DNA of 64,000 nt from JACVRW01 sp963739095 (GTDB lineage: Bacteria; Actinomycetota; Thermoleophilia; Solirubrobacterales; Thermoleophilaceae): assembly GCA_963739095.1 (NCBI GenBank), contig CAVTZF010000016.1:186001-250000 (forward strand), read 5' to 3'. The translations under genes were made by a program, and so were the position numbers. This document shows positions 36,214 through 45,156 of the stretch, piece after piece. The first letter of the stretch is position 1. Every line of letters begins with the position of its first letter. The notes below the pieces were generated by a model, which saw only the letters and a program-made list of their open reading frames with translations, made no database searches and was not told the DNA's origin.

Positions 36214-38016
36214 GTGACACAGACGACCACGGCCCCCACCACCCACAAGCGGTTGCTCGCCTGGGTGGAGGAGGTGGCGGAGCTCACACAGCCGGAAGCC
36301 ATCTACTGGTGCGACGGCTCAGCGGAGGAGTACGACGAGCTCTGCGAGCGCCTGATCACGGCCGGAACGTTCGAGCGGCTCTCGGACGCCAAGCGCCCGA
36401 ACTCCTACCTCTCGCGGTCCGATCCCGACGACGTCGCACGCGTCGAGGACCGCACCTTCATCTGCTCCGAGCGCGAGGAGGACGCCGGCCCCACGAACAA
36501 CTGGCGCGATCCGGAGGAGATGCGGGAGATGCTCGGGGGCCTCTTCCGCGGCTCGATGCGCGGCCGGATCATGTACGTGGTGCCGTTCTCGATGGGCCCG
36601 CTCGGCTCGCGGATCGCACACATCGGGGTGCAGATCACGGACTCCTCGTACGTGGCCTGCTCGATGCGGATCATGACCCGCATGGGCCAGGGCGCGCTCG
36701 ACGTGATCGGCGAGGACGGCCACTTCGTGCCGTGCGTGCACTCGGTCGGAATGCCGCTCGTTGACGGAGTCGAGGACGTCCCATGGCCGTGCAACGCCGA
36801 GAACAAGTACATCGTCCACTACCCCGAGACGCGCGAGATCTGGTCGTTCGGCTCGGGCTACGGCGGCAACGCGCTGCTCGGCAAGAAGTGCTTCGCGCTG
36901 CGGATCGCGTCGGTGATGGCCCGCGACGAGGGCTGGCTCGCCGAGCACATGCTGATCCTCAAGCTGACCTCACCGGAGGGCGAGGTCAAGCACGTGGCGG
37001 GCGCCTTCCCGTCCGCCTGCGGCAAGACCAATCTCGCGATGCTGATCCCGACGCTCGAGGGCTGGACCGTCGAGACGGTCGGCGACGACATCGCCTGGAT
37101 GAAGTTCGGCGACGACGGCCGGCTGTACGCGATCAACCCGGAGGCGGGCTTCTTCGGCGTCGCCCCCGGCACGGGCGAGGACACGAACCCGAACGCGATG
37201 GCGACGGTGGAGTCGAACACGATCTTCACCAACTGCGCGCTCACGGACGAGGGCGACGTGTGGTGGGAGGGCATGACCGCCGAGCCGCCGGCGCACGCCG
37301 TCGACTGGAAGGGGCGCGACTGGACGCCCGAGGCCGATGAGCCGGCCGCGCACCCGAACGCGCGCTTCACCACTCCGGCCGAGCAGTGCCCGTCGATCGC
37401 GCCGAACTGGGAGGACCCGGCCGGCGTGCCGATCGACGCGTTCGTGTTCGGCGGCCGGCGCGCGTCGGTCGTGCCGCTCGTGTTCGAGGCCTTCGACTGG
37501 GACCACGGGGTCTTCCTCGGCTCGATCATGGGCTCGGAGAAGACGGCAGCCGCGGCGGGCAAGGTCGGCGGCCTGCGCTTCGACCCGATGGCGATGCTGC
37601 CTTTCTGCGGGTACGACATGGCGCGCTACTTCGAGCACTGGCTCGAGACGGGCCGCCGCGAGGGCGCGGTGCTGCCGAAGATCTTCATGGTCAACTGGTT
37701 CCGCAAGGACGACGACGGCAACTTCCTGTGGCCGGGTTTCGGCGAGAACAGCCGCGTGCTCGCCTGGATCTTCCGGCGCTGTGACGGTGAGGGCGAGGCC
37801 GCCAAGACGCCGATCGGGCTCGTGCCGACCAAGGACGCGCTCGACCTGACCGGGCTGGAGCTGAGCGACGAGGCGCTTGAGCGGCTGCTCGCGGTCGAGC
37901 CTGAGGACTGGAAGGCGCAGCTCCCGCAGCTGCACGAGCACTTCGCCCAGTTCGGCGACACGCTGCCGAGCGAGCTGCGCGAGCAGCTCGCGAAGCTAGA
38001 GCGCCGGCTCGACTAG
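36214..38016 (+). CDS. pckG: Phosphoenolpyruvate carboxykinase (GTP)
   Basis: The 600-residue enzyme starts at GTG 36214, with TTAAGGAG (36195-36202) upstream. Landmarks are the FGSGYGGNALLGKKCFALRIA block near 210-230, the phosphate loop GAFPSACGKTNLAM near 266-279, WTVETVGDDIAWM near 288 with the metal Asp, and the guanine-binding FRKDDDGNFLWPGFGENSRVLAWI near 493-516. It converts oxaloacetate and GTP to PEP, CO2 and GDP, the first step of gluconeogenesis. This would be needed when growing on acetate through the ethylmalonyl-CoA pathway. It converges with the CAP-protein gene with a 4-base overlap (CTAG). Confidence 0.95.
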   Translation: MTQTTTAPTTHKRLLAWVEEVAELTQPEAIYWCDGSAEEYDELCERLITAGTFERLSDAKRPNSYLSRSDPDDVARVEDRTFICSEREEDAGPTNNWRDPEEMREMLGGLFRGSMRGRIMYVVPFSMGPLGSRIAHIGVQITDSSYVACSMRIMTRMGQGALDVIGEDGHFVPCVHSVGMPLVDGVEDVPWPCNAENKYIVHYPETREIWSFGSGYGGNALLGKKCFALRIASVMARDEGWLAEHMLILKLTSPEGEVKHVAGAFPSACGKTNLAMLIPTLEGWTVETVGDDIAWMKFGDDGRLYAINPEAGFFGVAPGTGEDTNPNAMATVESNTIFTNCALTDEGDVWWEGMTAEPPAHAVDWKGRDWTPEADEPAAHPNARFTTPAEQCPSIAPNWEDPAGVPIDAFVFGGRRASVVPLVFEAFDWDHGVFLGSIMGSEKTAAAAGKVGGLRFDPMAMLPFCGYDMARYFEHWLETGRREGAVLPKIFMVNWFRKDDDGNFLWPGFGENSRVLAWIFRRCDGEGEAAKTPIGLVPTKDALDLTGLELSDEALERLLAVEPEDWKAQLPQLHEHFAQFGDTLPSELREQLAKLERRLD

Positions 38017-38459
38017 CGTCCGCCGAGCTGGAGCACCCAGACGGTGCTCCGGCGCCCGTTGAAGCTGCCCTCGACGGCCGCCGCGCCGGCGTGCCGGAAG
38101 CTGCGGCTCAGGAGCAGCGGCCGGTGGCCGGGAGAGGCGAGCCAGCGGCGGACGGTCCAGCCGGGCCGCGACGCGCCGCCGGTGTGCATCGCTATGCACT
38201 CCCCGAGCCGCTTGAAGCCGCCCGCCGCCTGGATCGTGCCCGCGTGGGCGAACACCCCCGTCCGCATGATGTGGCCGGCGAAGGCCTCGGACGAGCGAGT
38301 CAGCGCAGGGGAGAGGGCCAGCGGCCGCAGGCCGGCGCGAGCGCGTGCGTCGTTGATCGCGTCGAGCGCCGCCTCGCTCTCGCCGGGGGCAGCCAGCGCA
38401 GGCTGCGCCGCCGACAACGCCACGGCAAGCATCACCAACCCCCAGCGAACTCGTCGCAT
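38013..38459 (-). CDS. Secreted CAP/SCP-domain protein (YkwD-like), behind a c-di-AMP riboswitch
   Basis: The protein is 148 residues. A signal peptide covers residues 1-23 (RWGLVMLAVALSAAQPALA). The CAP domain has ALDAINDARARAGLRPLALSPALTRSSEAFAGHIM near 30-64, a His in GVFAHAG near 68 and a modified 'GECIAM' where GENIA is usual. ATG 38459 is preceded by GAGAGGA; an in-frame GTG at 38474 lies inside the riboswitch region. CAP-like proteins of this type are secreted and often linked to cell-wall processes in actinobacteria. The ydaO-type riboswitch upstream fits this, as c-di-AMP switches often control wall-remodelling genes. Confidence 0.82.
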   Translation of the reverse strand: MRRVRWGLVMLAVALSAAQPALAAPGESEAALDAINDARARAGLRPLALSPALTRSSEAFAGHIMRTGVFAHAGTIQAAGGFKRLGECIAMHTGGASRPGWTVRRWLASPGHRPLLLSRSFRHAGAAAVEGSFNGRRSTVWVLQLGGR

Positions 38460-38469
38460 TCGGTCCTCT

Positions 38470-38603
38470 CTCACAGGCCTACGGGGTTAGCTGTCGGGCT
38501 AGCGCAGAAAGAGCAGCGCTTCGCGGCACTCAGACCGCGATTCGCCCCAAATATGTCGTGGGTCCCCCGCTCGCCACCGCACGTTTCGGCGGCGATTCGG
38601 CAT
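38470..38603 (-). promoter_or_regulatory. c-di-AMP (ydaO-yuaA type) riboswitch
   Basis: Read on the minus strand, the gap before the CAP gene has the family's conserved blocks in order: GCCGCCGAA, GGCGAGCGGGGGACCCA, TTGGGGCGAATCG, and finally CCCGACAGCTAACCCCGTAGGC before GAGAGGA. This series is the signature of ydaO switches as found upstream of Rpf, NlpC and other wall-hydrolase genes in actinobacteria. The 3' end lies within a few bases of the Shine-Dalgarno sequence of the CAP gene. A -10-like TAGGGT (38615-38620) lies just upstream. Ligand binding is likely to turn the gene off, as in known members, but the expression platform here was not modelled. Confidence 0.88.
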
Positions 38604-38666
38604 TGACGGCGCGCACCCTACACACCCTTACGGCCGTATTCCAGCCCTGGGACTACGCTTGCGGCC

Positions 38667-40229
38667 ATGAGCGTCACCGAGACGAGGACCGTCGCATCGA
38701 TCGTGGGCGGCGAGATCCGGCCCGAGGGGGAGCGGATCGAGTCGCGCAACCCCGCCAACCTGGAGGACGTCGTCTGCGAGGCCGTGCTGGCCGACGCGGG
38801 TGTCTTCGTGGACGCCTGCCGCGCCGCCCGTGCCGCCCAGCGCGAGTGGGCCGCCGTGCCGGCGCCCGTGCGCGGCAAGGCGATCCAGCAGATCGGCCGG
38901 CTCGTCGAGGAGAACAAGGAGGCGCTCGCCCGGCTCGTCACACGCGAGATCGGCAAGCCCTACCCGGAGTCGCTCGGCGAGGTGCAGGAGATCGTCGACA
39001 CGTGCGACTTCTTCGTCGGCGAGGGGCGCCGGCTGTACGGGCAGACGGTGCCGAGCGAGATGCCGGACAAGCAGCTCTTCACCTTCCGCAACCCGGTCGG
39101 CGTGGCGGCGATCATCACCGCCGGCAACTTCCCGGTGGCCGTCCCCTCCTGGTACCTCGTGCCGGCGATCCTCTGCGGCAACGCGGTCGTCTGGAAGCCG
39201 GCCGAGTACGCGCCCGCGCTCGGTGAGGCGCTCGCGCAGCTCTTCATCCACGGCGGTCTGCCGGACGGCGTGCTCAACCTCGTCGAGTGCGACGGCCCCA
39301 GCGCCTTCGAGGGGCTCGAGCGGGCGCTCGAGGAGAAGCTCGTCGACAAGGTCGGCTTCACCGGCTCGTCCGCAGTCGGCTCCGAGATCGGCGCGCTCTG
39401 CGGGCGCCACGTGCAGTCGCCCTGCCTCGAGCTCGGCGGCAAGAACCCGCTCGTCGTGATGCCCGACGCCGAGCTCGACCTCGCCGTCGAGGGCGCGCTC
39501 TTCAGCGGCTTCGGCACGGCCGGCCAGCGCTGCACCTCGCTCGGCACGGTGATCGTGCACGAGTCGGTCCACGACGACTTCATGGAGCGCTTCACGAAGG
39601 CGGTCGAGGAGGCGGCCATCGGCGACCCGACGCAGGAGGTGCTCTACGGGCCGATGATCCACGAGCGCTTCGCAGAGCGCTTCGAGGACTGGCTCGGGCT
39701 GATCCGCGACCACCACACGATCTCCGGCTCGACGGGCACCGGCCGCATCGGCGCCGACAACCCGCGCGACGGCTTCGTGGGCGACCCGGACGCCGGCATC
39801 TACTGCCACCCGACGATCGTCGACGGCGTGACCGCCGGCGACGAGATCTACTCGACCGAGACGTTCGGGCCGATCGTGGGCGTCGCGAAGTTCAGTGACT
39901 TCGACGAGGCGGTCCAGCTGGCCAACGGTCACGGCTACGGGCTCTCGGCGGCGATCTACACGACGAGCGCGAAATGGGCGTTCCGCTTCCGCGAGCGCGT
40001 CAGCGCCGGGATGCTGTCGGTCAACAACTCGACGAGCGGCGCCGAGGCCCACCTGCCCTTCGGCGGCAATGGCCGCTCAGGCAACGGGAGCCGTCAGTCC
40101 GGCATCTGGGTGCTGGACCAGTTCACGCGCTGGCAGTCGATGAACTGGGACTACGCGGGCAAGCTGCAGAAGGCGCAGATGGACGTCGCCGAGCTGACCG
40201 GCGACCCGGACTTCCGGCTCGACGCCTAG
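38667..40229 (+). CDS. Aldehyde dehydrogenase (ALDH7/semialdehyde type)
   Basis: The 520-residue protein shows NAD(P)-binding VAAIITAGNFPVAVPSW near 148, VGFTGSSAVGSEIG near 231-244, the general base in SPCLELGGKNPLVV near 252-265, the catalytic Cys in TAGQRCTSLG near 287, and TETFGPIVGVAKF near 397. Acyl chemistry would be aldehyde oxidation to acid. The EMPDKQLFTFRNPVGV block is reminiscent of the semialdehyde-type ALDH7 group, but a substrate is not assigned. A TACGCT box (38655-38660) ends 6 bases before ATG 38667, which suggests a leaderless mRNA. Confidence 0.85.
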   Translation: MSVTETRTVASIVGGEIRPEGERIESRNPANLEDVVCEAVLADAGVFVDACRAARAAQREWAAVPAPVRGKAIQQIGRLVEENKEALARLVTREIGKPYPESLGEVQEIVDTCDFFVGEGRRLYGQTVPSEMPDKQLFTFRNPVGVAAIITAGNFPVAVPSWYLVPAILCGNAVVWKPAEYAPALGEALAQLFIHGGLPDGVLNLVECDGPSAFEGLERALEEKLVDKVGFTGSSAVGSEIGALCGRHVQSPCLELGGKNPLVVMPDAELDLAVEGALFSGFGTAGQRCTSLGTVIVHESVHDDFMERFTKAVEEAAIGDPTQEVLYGPMIHERFAERFEDWLGLIRDHHTISGSTGTGRIGADNPRDGFVGDPDAGIYCHPTIVDGVTAGDEIYSTETFGPIVGVAKFSDFDEAVQLANGHGYGLSAAIYTTSAKWAFRFRERVSAGMLSVNNSTSGAEAHLPFGGNGRSGNGSRQSGIWVLDQFTRWQSMNWDYAGKLQKAQMDVAELTGDPDFRLDA

Positions 40230-40230
40230 C

Positions 40231-40253
40231 GACCCTCACGTGGCGTGAGGGTC
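40231..40253. terminator. Bidirectional hairpin between ALDH and FUSC genes
   Basis: GACCCTCACG-TGG-CGTGAGGGTC is a perfect 10-base-pair stem with a 3-base loop, placed between two convergent genes. It begins two bases after the ALDH stop and includes the FUSC-gene stop codon (TGA, 40236-40238 on the minus strand). There is no T-run, so it may act with Rho or mainly as a 3' end stabiliser. Confidence 0.7.
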
Positions 40254-41453
40254 AAGCGTCGCGCGCACCGCCTCCTGCGCGCGGTGGCGCTCCATCCCGG
40301 TGGCGCGCAGGATGTCGACGGCGATCAGGCGGACCTGGCCGACGATGTGGAGCGCCGACATGTTGCCGGTCCCCTCCAGCACGGCGTTGGCGACGCTCGC
40401 GGCGCGCACGGCGGCCTCGCGCGCCGGGTGCGGGTCGCCGTCCTCGAGCAGCCGGTGGAGCGCCCGCGTGGCCTCCGCAAGCTCGACGATCGAGGCGCTC
40501 ACCTCGGGCGGCGTCGCGTCCCCGGTCGCGATCGCGCGGCCGACCCCGCGCGCGAGCGAGCGCGCGTCCGCGATGGCAAGCCGCAGGTGGCGGGCGAGCT
40601 CGGACAGCTTGCCGATCTCGACGAGCGCCTCGCGCCGGCCGAGCGACAGGCGCGCCGCGTCCGCCGCGGCGGCGATCGAGTCCTCGAGCTCGTCGTGCTC
40701 GGGGCGAAGCCCGGCAACCGCCTCGACGGCGCGGTCGGCCTCGGCCTCGTCCCTGTCCTCCACCGCCTTCGCGATGAAGTCGAGCGCCGCCGCGAGGCCG
40801 TCGATCACCGGGCCGAGGTCCTTCCGAACGAGCCGCTGGGGATTGACCGGCAGCAGGACCGAGCCGACGAGCAGCCCGATGGCGGCGCCCGTGGCGGCGT
40901 CCACGGCGCGCGTGAAGTCGAAGGCGCCGTCCGGCGGCTGGAGCGTCGCGACGAGCACGGCCGAAGCCGCGGCCTGCGACGCGAGCAGCGGGCCACCGCC
41001 GACCAGCGTTGCGCCGAACATCGCGAGAGCAACAACAACCCCGATCTGCCAGGCGCCGGTGCCGATCAGCGCCACGAGCAGGTCCGCGATCGTGATGCCG
41101 ACCGCCACCCCGAGCCCGAGCTCGACCGCGCGGGCCCGGCGCTCGCCGACGGTCAGGCCGAGCGTGATGATGGCCGAGATCGGGGCGAAGAAGGGCGTGG
41201 CGTGGCCGATCAGCTCGGTTGCGACGAGCCAGGCGAGCGAGGCCGCGACGGCGCTCTGCAGGATCGGGCGGGCCGTGGCGATCATGCGCACGCGGCGCGC
41301 ATCGATGCCGGCCAGCGAGGCGGTGGCCGCCTCCTCGAGCAGCTCGGCGCGCGCCGGCGCTCGCCTCAGAGCGCCGGCTCGCCGGGCGGCGCGCGAGACG
41401 TCGTCCATCCTCGAGGGCGGGATTCCCGGCGCGGGGTCGCGCCTGTCGGTCAT
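40236..41453 (-). CDS. FUSC-family membrane protein (aromatic acid exporter-like)
   Basis: The 405-residue protein has about six membrane segments between residues 60 and 210 (SAVAASLAWLVATELIGHATPFFAPISAIITLGL and so on). The conserved block GERRARAVELGLGVAVGITIADLL near 97-120 is typical of FUSC/DUF939 proteins, which are putative exporters of aromatic acids. It ends in a long soluble helical region (about 215-400). Its ATG overlaps the stop of the TPP enzyme (ATGA), so the two form an operon; the exporter may remove a product of that enzyme. Confidence 0.75.
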   Translation of the reverse strand: MTDRRDPAPGIPPSRMDDVSRAARRAGALRRAPARAELLEEAATASLAGIDARRVRMIATARPILQSAVAASLAWLVATELIGHATPFFAPISAIITLGLTVGERRARAVELGLGVAVGITIADLLVALIGTGAWQIGVVVALAMFGATLVGGGPLLASQAAASAVLVATLQPPDGAFDFTRAVDAATGAAIGLLVGSVLLPVNPQRLVRKDLGPVIDGLAAALDFIAKAVEDRDEAEADRAVEAVAGLRPEHDELEDSIAAAADAARLSLGRREALVEIGKLSELARHLRLAIADARSLARGVGRAIATGDATPPEVSASIVELAEATRALHRLLEDGDPHPAREAAVRAASVANAVLEGTGNMSALHIVGQVRLIAVDILRATGMERHRAQEAVRATLDPHAT

Positions 41454-43105
41454 CGCCTGTACCAGCGCGGCGACACGTTCGGCGGCGGGCCCAGCGCGGC
41501 GCGCGCGACGAGCAGCGTCGGCTCCCTGAGCGTGACGTGCCCCCTGAGCGCCATAGCGAAGTGCTCACCGAGGCCGTCCACCTGGTCGGCGCGGACCCCG
41601 AACGAGTGCGCCAGCGCGACGAAATCCGGGTTGACGAGGTCGACGCCCTCGCGCGGGTCGCCGTGCCGGTCCTGGTCGAAGCGGATCATCCCGTAGCCGC
41701 CGTCGTCCACGACGACGGCCGTGAGCGGGATGTTCTCCTGCTTGGCGGCCGCGAGCTCGCCGCAGGCGTAGAGAAAGCCGCCATCGCCCGAGATGCTCAC
41801 CGCCGGCCCCTCGCCTGCCAGCGCGGCGCCGAGCCCCTGCGGGAAGGCGCAGCCGAGCGTGCCCCAGCCGAGCGGGTAGGAGAGCTTGCGCGGCGCCGGC
41901 GTGCGATGGAAGCCGCCGAGCCAGTAGCCCGGGATGCACATGTCGCTCACGACCACGGCGTCTGCGGGCAGGGCCTTCTCGATCGCGTCGAGGAAGCGCA
42001 TCGCCTCCGGGTCGCTCGCCGCGTACTCCGAGCGCACCTCGCTGCAGACGCTCTTCAGCCGGCGCGCGAGCGAGTCGAGGCCGCCGCGCTCGCCGAGCCG
42101 CTCCGCGAGCGCTGCGGTGGCACCGGCGGCGTCCGCCTCGAGGAGCACGTCCGGCAGGTAGTTCTTCGATGCGTCAACCGGATCGACGTTGATCGCCACG
42201 AGGTGCGGTGGCTGCGGCTGCTTCCAGCCCTGGGTCATCATCGCGTCGAAGTCGGTGCCGATCGCGACGACCAGGTCGGCCTCGTCCCAGAGCGCGCCGA
42301 CCTGGGGCACGTGCGGCGGCGCGTCGACGAGGCACGGGTGCCCGGGTGCGACGAGCCCGCGCGCCGAGTAGGTGAGCAGGAGCGGCGCCACGAGCCGCTC
42401 GGCGAGCAGTGCCACCGCCTCGCCGGCGCCGGACTGGAGCGCCCCGCCGCCCGCCCAGATCAGGGGCCGGCGCGAGCGCTCGAGCAGCTCGAGGGCGCGG
42501 CCCAGGTGCTCCTCGTCGGCGTGCGGCACCGGGGTGGGGGAGGGCACGTCGGCCGGGTGGTCGTCCTCCGCGCCGGCGGCGAGCAGGTCGGTCGGGATCT
42601 CGACGTAGACCGGCCGCGCCGGCGGCGCGAGCGCCATGCGCGCGGCGGCCGCCACGACGGCACCGGCGTGCTCGGCCTGCGTGACGCGGTAGGCCTCCTT
42701 GACGACCGGGGCGAACATCGCGGCCTGGTCGGTGGCCTCGTGCAGCATTCCGCGCCAGACGCCGGGGCGCCGAGCGCTCGCCGGGACATCCGTGGCGATC
42801 ACGAGCACGGGCTGGCGCGAGGCCCAGGCCTCGCCGACCGCCGCAAGCGTGTTGGCCGCGCCCGGCCCCGTGGTGGTGAGGGCGACGCCCAGCCGGCCGG
42901 TTGCGCGGGCGTAGCCGTCCGCCGCGTAGGCGGCCGTCTGCTCGTGACGAACTCCCACGAGCCGGATCGGGGATCCGTTCAACTCGCGCCAGAGCGAGAG
43001 GTTGTGGACGCCCGGCAGCCCGAAGGCCAGCTCGACGCCGGCTTCCTCCAGCGCCGCCACCGCGAGTGCGGCGCCTGTCAGCATGCCCGTCCGGGATGAG
43101 CTCAC
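41450..43105 (-). CDS. Thiamine-pyrophosphate enzyme (acetolactate synthase-like)
   Basis: The 551-residue protein (GTG 43105; ATG 43084 possible) has the three-domain layout of ALS/benzoylformate-decarboxylase-type enzymes. The activating Glu is in VRHEQTAAYAADGYAR near 55, the middle domain has DLVVAIGTDFDAM near 270, and the cofactor motif GDGGFLYACGELAAAKQENIPLTAVVVDDGGYG is near 425-460. No FAD-specific block or small subunit gene is visible, so biosynthetic acetolactate synthase is less likely than a 2-oxoacid decarboxylase or ligase. It is divergent from the CaiB gene; the two start codons overlap in ATGAGCTCAC (43096-43105). Confidence 0.82.
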   Translation of the reverse strand: MSSSRTGMLTGAALAVAALEEAGVELAFGLPGVHNLSLWRELNGSPIRLVGVRHEQTAAYAADGYARATGRLGVALTTTGPGAANTLAAVGEAWASRQPVLVIATDVPASARRPGVWRGMLHEATDQAAMFAPVVKEAYRVTQAEHAGAVVAAAARMALAPPARPVYVEIPTDLLAAGAEDDHPADVPSPTPVPHADEEHLGRALELLERSRRPLIWAGGGALQSGAGEAVALLAERLVAPLLLTYSARGLVAPGHPCLVDAPPHVPQVGALWDEADLVVAIGTDFDAMMTQGWKQPQPPHLVAINVDPVDASKNYLPDVLLEADAAGATAALAERLGERGGLDSLARRLKSVCSEVRSEYAASDPEAMRFLDAIEKALPADAVVVSDMCIPGYWLGGFHRTPAPRKLSYPLGWGTLGCAFPQGLGAALAGEGPAVSISGDGGFLYACGELAAAKQENIPLTAVVVDDGGYGMIRFDQDRHGDPREGVDLVNPDFVALAHSFGVRADQVDGLGEHFAMALRGHVTLREPTLLVARAALGPPPNVSPRWYRR

Positions 43106-44305
43106 CGGACCAATCCTTACAGGGTCGGCCGCCGCTTCACGGTGTGCGCGTGGCGGACCTGTCACGCGTGCTCGCGGGCCCGTACTGCACGATGGTGCTG
43201 GCCGATCTCGGAGCCGACGTCGTCAAGGTCGAGCGGCCGCAGGGCGGCGACGAGACGCGCACCTGGGGGCCGCCCTTCGCCGCCGGCGAGGCGGCGTACT
43301 TCCTGTCGGTCAACCGCGGCAAGCGCTCGTGCGCGCTCGATCTTGCGAGTGAGCAGGGGAGGGCGATCGCGCTCGATCTGTGCGCCCGCGCCGACATCGT
43401 CATCGAGAACTTCAAGCTCGGCGGGGCCGAGCGCCTCGGGGTCGGCTACGAGCAGGTGCGCGAGCGCAACCCCGGCGTCGTGTACTGCTCGATCACCGGC
43501 TTCGGCTCCGAGCGCGAGCCGCGCGGGCGGCCCGGGTACGACTTCGTCGCCCAGGCGGAGACCGGGCTGATGTCGATCACCGGGCCGCGCGACGGGCAGC
43601 CGTTCAAGGCGGGCGTGGCCGTGGTGGATGTGCTGACCGGGCTGCACGCGGCGGCCGGGGTGCTCGGCGCCCTCCACGGCGGCAACGGCGGGCGCATCGA
43701 GGTCCCGCTGCTCGACAGCGGACTGGCGGGGCTCGTGAACGTCGCGCAGAACGCGCTCGTGACCGGCATCGAGCCGGGCCGCTACGGCAACGCCCACCCG
43801 AACATCGTCCCGTACCAGGACTTCGCGACGGGCTCGGGCCGGATCGCTGTGGCGGCGGCCAACGACGGGCTCTTCCGCGCGCTGTGCGCGGCCATAGGGC
43901 TGACCGAGCTCCCGCCGGACGAGCGCTTTGCGACCAACGCAGCGCGGGTCGAGAACCGCGACGTGCTGATCCCCGATGCTCGAGGCGCGCTTCGGCGAGC
44001 GCAGCGCGGAGGAGTGGCTGCCCGCTCTCGACGCGGCCGGCGTGCCGTGCGGCAAGGTGCGCTCGGTGACGGACGCGCTCGCCGCCGCCGCGAGCTCCGG
44101 CAGGCCCGCGACCATGCAGGTCGAGCACCCGGCCGCCGGCCCGCTCGAGCTCGTGGCCTCGCCGATCTGGGGGGCGGTCGACCCGGCTTCGTCGCGGCCG
44201 CCGCCGCTGCTCGGCCAGCACACGGCCGAGGTGCTCGCCGAGCTCGGCCGCTCGGACGAGGAGATCGCCGAGCTGCTGGCCTCGGGCGTCGCGGCTACTC
44301 CGTGA
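43096..44305 (+). pseudogene. CaiB/BaiF family CoA-transferase, one frame change
   Basis: From ATG 43096 the protein shows HGVRVADLSRVLAGPYCTMVLADLGADVVKVERPQGGD (residues 16-53), VSVNRGKRSCALDL near 75, IENFKLGGAERLG near 101, and the catalytic Asp in GRPGYDFVAQAETGLMSITG near 152. At about 43973 a one-base surplus in the CCCC of GATCCCCGATG breaks the frame. Corrected, it continues MLEARFGERSAEEWLPALDAAGVPCGKVRSV and ends at 44305, giving about 402 residues, the usual length. Class III transferases move CoA between acids. Mesaconyl-CoA transferases belong here, but nothing specific links this copy to that reaction. Confidence 0.72.
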
Positions 44306-44684
44306 GCCCCGCCGCTTCGAGCGCCTGGTCCCAGGTCGTGAAGTACTCGATGCGGACCATCACGCCGTCCTCGAACGTGCTGACCTGGTGGTACAGCTCC
44401 TCGTCGATCACAAGGCCGCTGCCCTTCCCCACGCCGTAGTGGCGCAGCTTCACGGCCACCAGATCGCCTCCGTCGCGGTACTCCTGCGGGAGCAGGCGCA
44501 GCTCCTCCATGTTCTCGTCGATCTCCTCCCAGAACTTGATGACCCCGTCGGGTCCGATGGCGGAGTCCGAGCGCTGGAGGTCCGGGAGCACCCATTCGAC
44601 CTGTGGGTGGAAGTCGCGTACCGCGGCGTCGAAGTCGCGCCTGTTGTACGCATCGATGAATTCACGGGTCTTGTCGACGTTCAA
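44295..44684 (-). CDS. SnoaL/NTF2-like small protein
   Basis: The 129-residue protein (TTG 44684) has the cone-shaped NTF2-like pattern: VDKTREFIDAYNRRDFDAAVRDFHPQVEWVLPD, GPDGVIKFWEEIDENMEELRLLPQEY, then VAVKLRHYGVGKGSGLVIDEELYHQVSTFEDGVMVRIEYFTTWDQALEAAG. Members are polyketide cyclases or small ligand-binding enzymes; this one has no identifying active-site set that I recognise. It is divergent from the VOC gene, with a 42-base gap, and its last bases (44295-44305) overlap the CaiB end. Confidence 0.7.
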   Translation of the reverse strand: MNVDKTREFIDAYNRRDFDAAVRDFHPQVEWVLPDLQRSDSAIGPDGVIKFWEEIDENMEELRLLPQEYRDGGDLVAVKLRHYGVGKGSGLVIDEELYHQVSTFEDGVMVRIEYFTTWDQALEAAGLTE

Positions 44685-44726
44685 CTGCGAAATGACCCGC
44701 GCAGTATCGCGCTGAAAGGAGACACG

Positions 44727-45149
44727 ATGGACTACAAGCTCGAATTGGTCGTGATGCCGGTCTCGGACGTGGACCGGGCCGTCGACTTCTATTCCGAGAA
44801 GCTCGGCTTCAACATCGACGGCGACCACAGGGCCGGGGACCACTTCCGCGTCGTGCAGCTGTCGCCGCCCGGATCGGAGTGCGCGATCGCGGTCGGCATC
44901 GGAATCAGCCCCGTCGCGCCCGGCACCTACCAGGGCCTCCACCTGGTCGTGGAGGACATCGAGAAGGCGATCGCCGAGCTTTCGGACAAGGGCGCCGAGA
45001 TCGGCGAGCCGTTCCACTTCGGCGAGGCCGGGCAGACGACCGGGCTCCATCCCGAGCGCGCCGACTACGGCACCTTCGCCTCCTTCAGCGATCCCGACGG
45101 CAACGGCTGGGTGCTGCAGGAGGTGCGTGAGCGCGCGGCGGGCGGCTAG
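44727..45149 (+). CDS. VOC-family (glyoxalase/bleomycin-resistance-like) protein
   Basis: The 140-residue protein starts at ATG 44727 with AAGGAGA upstream. It has the paired beta-alpha-beta-beta-beta repeats of the vicinal-oxygen-chelate fold: LVVMPVSDVDRAVDFYSEKLGF near 7-28, then LHLVVEDIEKAIAELSDKGAEIG near 72-94, and FSDPDGNGWVLQEV near 121-134. The role is not set by sequence. It does not look like methylmalonyl-CoA epimerase; the expected pattern around the N-terminal metal ligand is absent. Confidence 0.72.
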   Translation: MDYKLELVVMPVSDVDRAVDFYSEKLGFNIDGDHRAGDHFRVVQLSPPGSECAIAVGIGISPVAPGTYQGLHLVVEDIEKAIAELSDKGAEIGEPFHFGEAGQTTGLHPERADYGTFASFSDPDGNGWVLQEVRERAAGG

Positions 45150-45156
45150 GCCCGGC

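Noticed and set aside
44727..45149. Methylmalonyl/ethylmalonyl-CoA epimerase for the VOC protein
   Set aside because: The fold matches, but the epimerase pattern around its metal ligands is not evident, and the gene is not next to the mutase.
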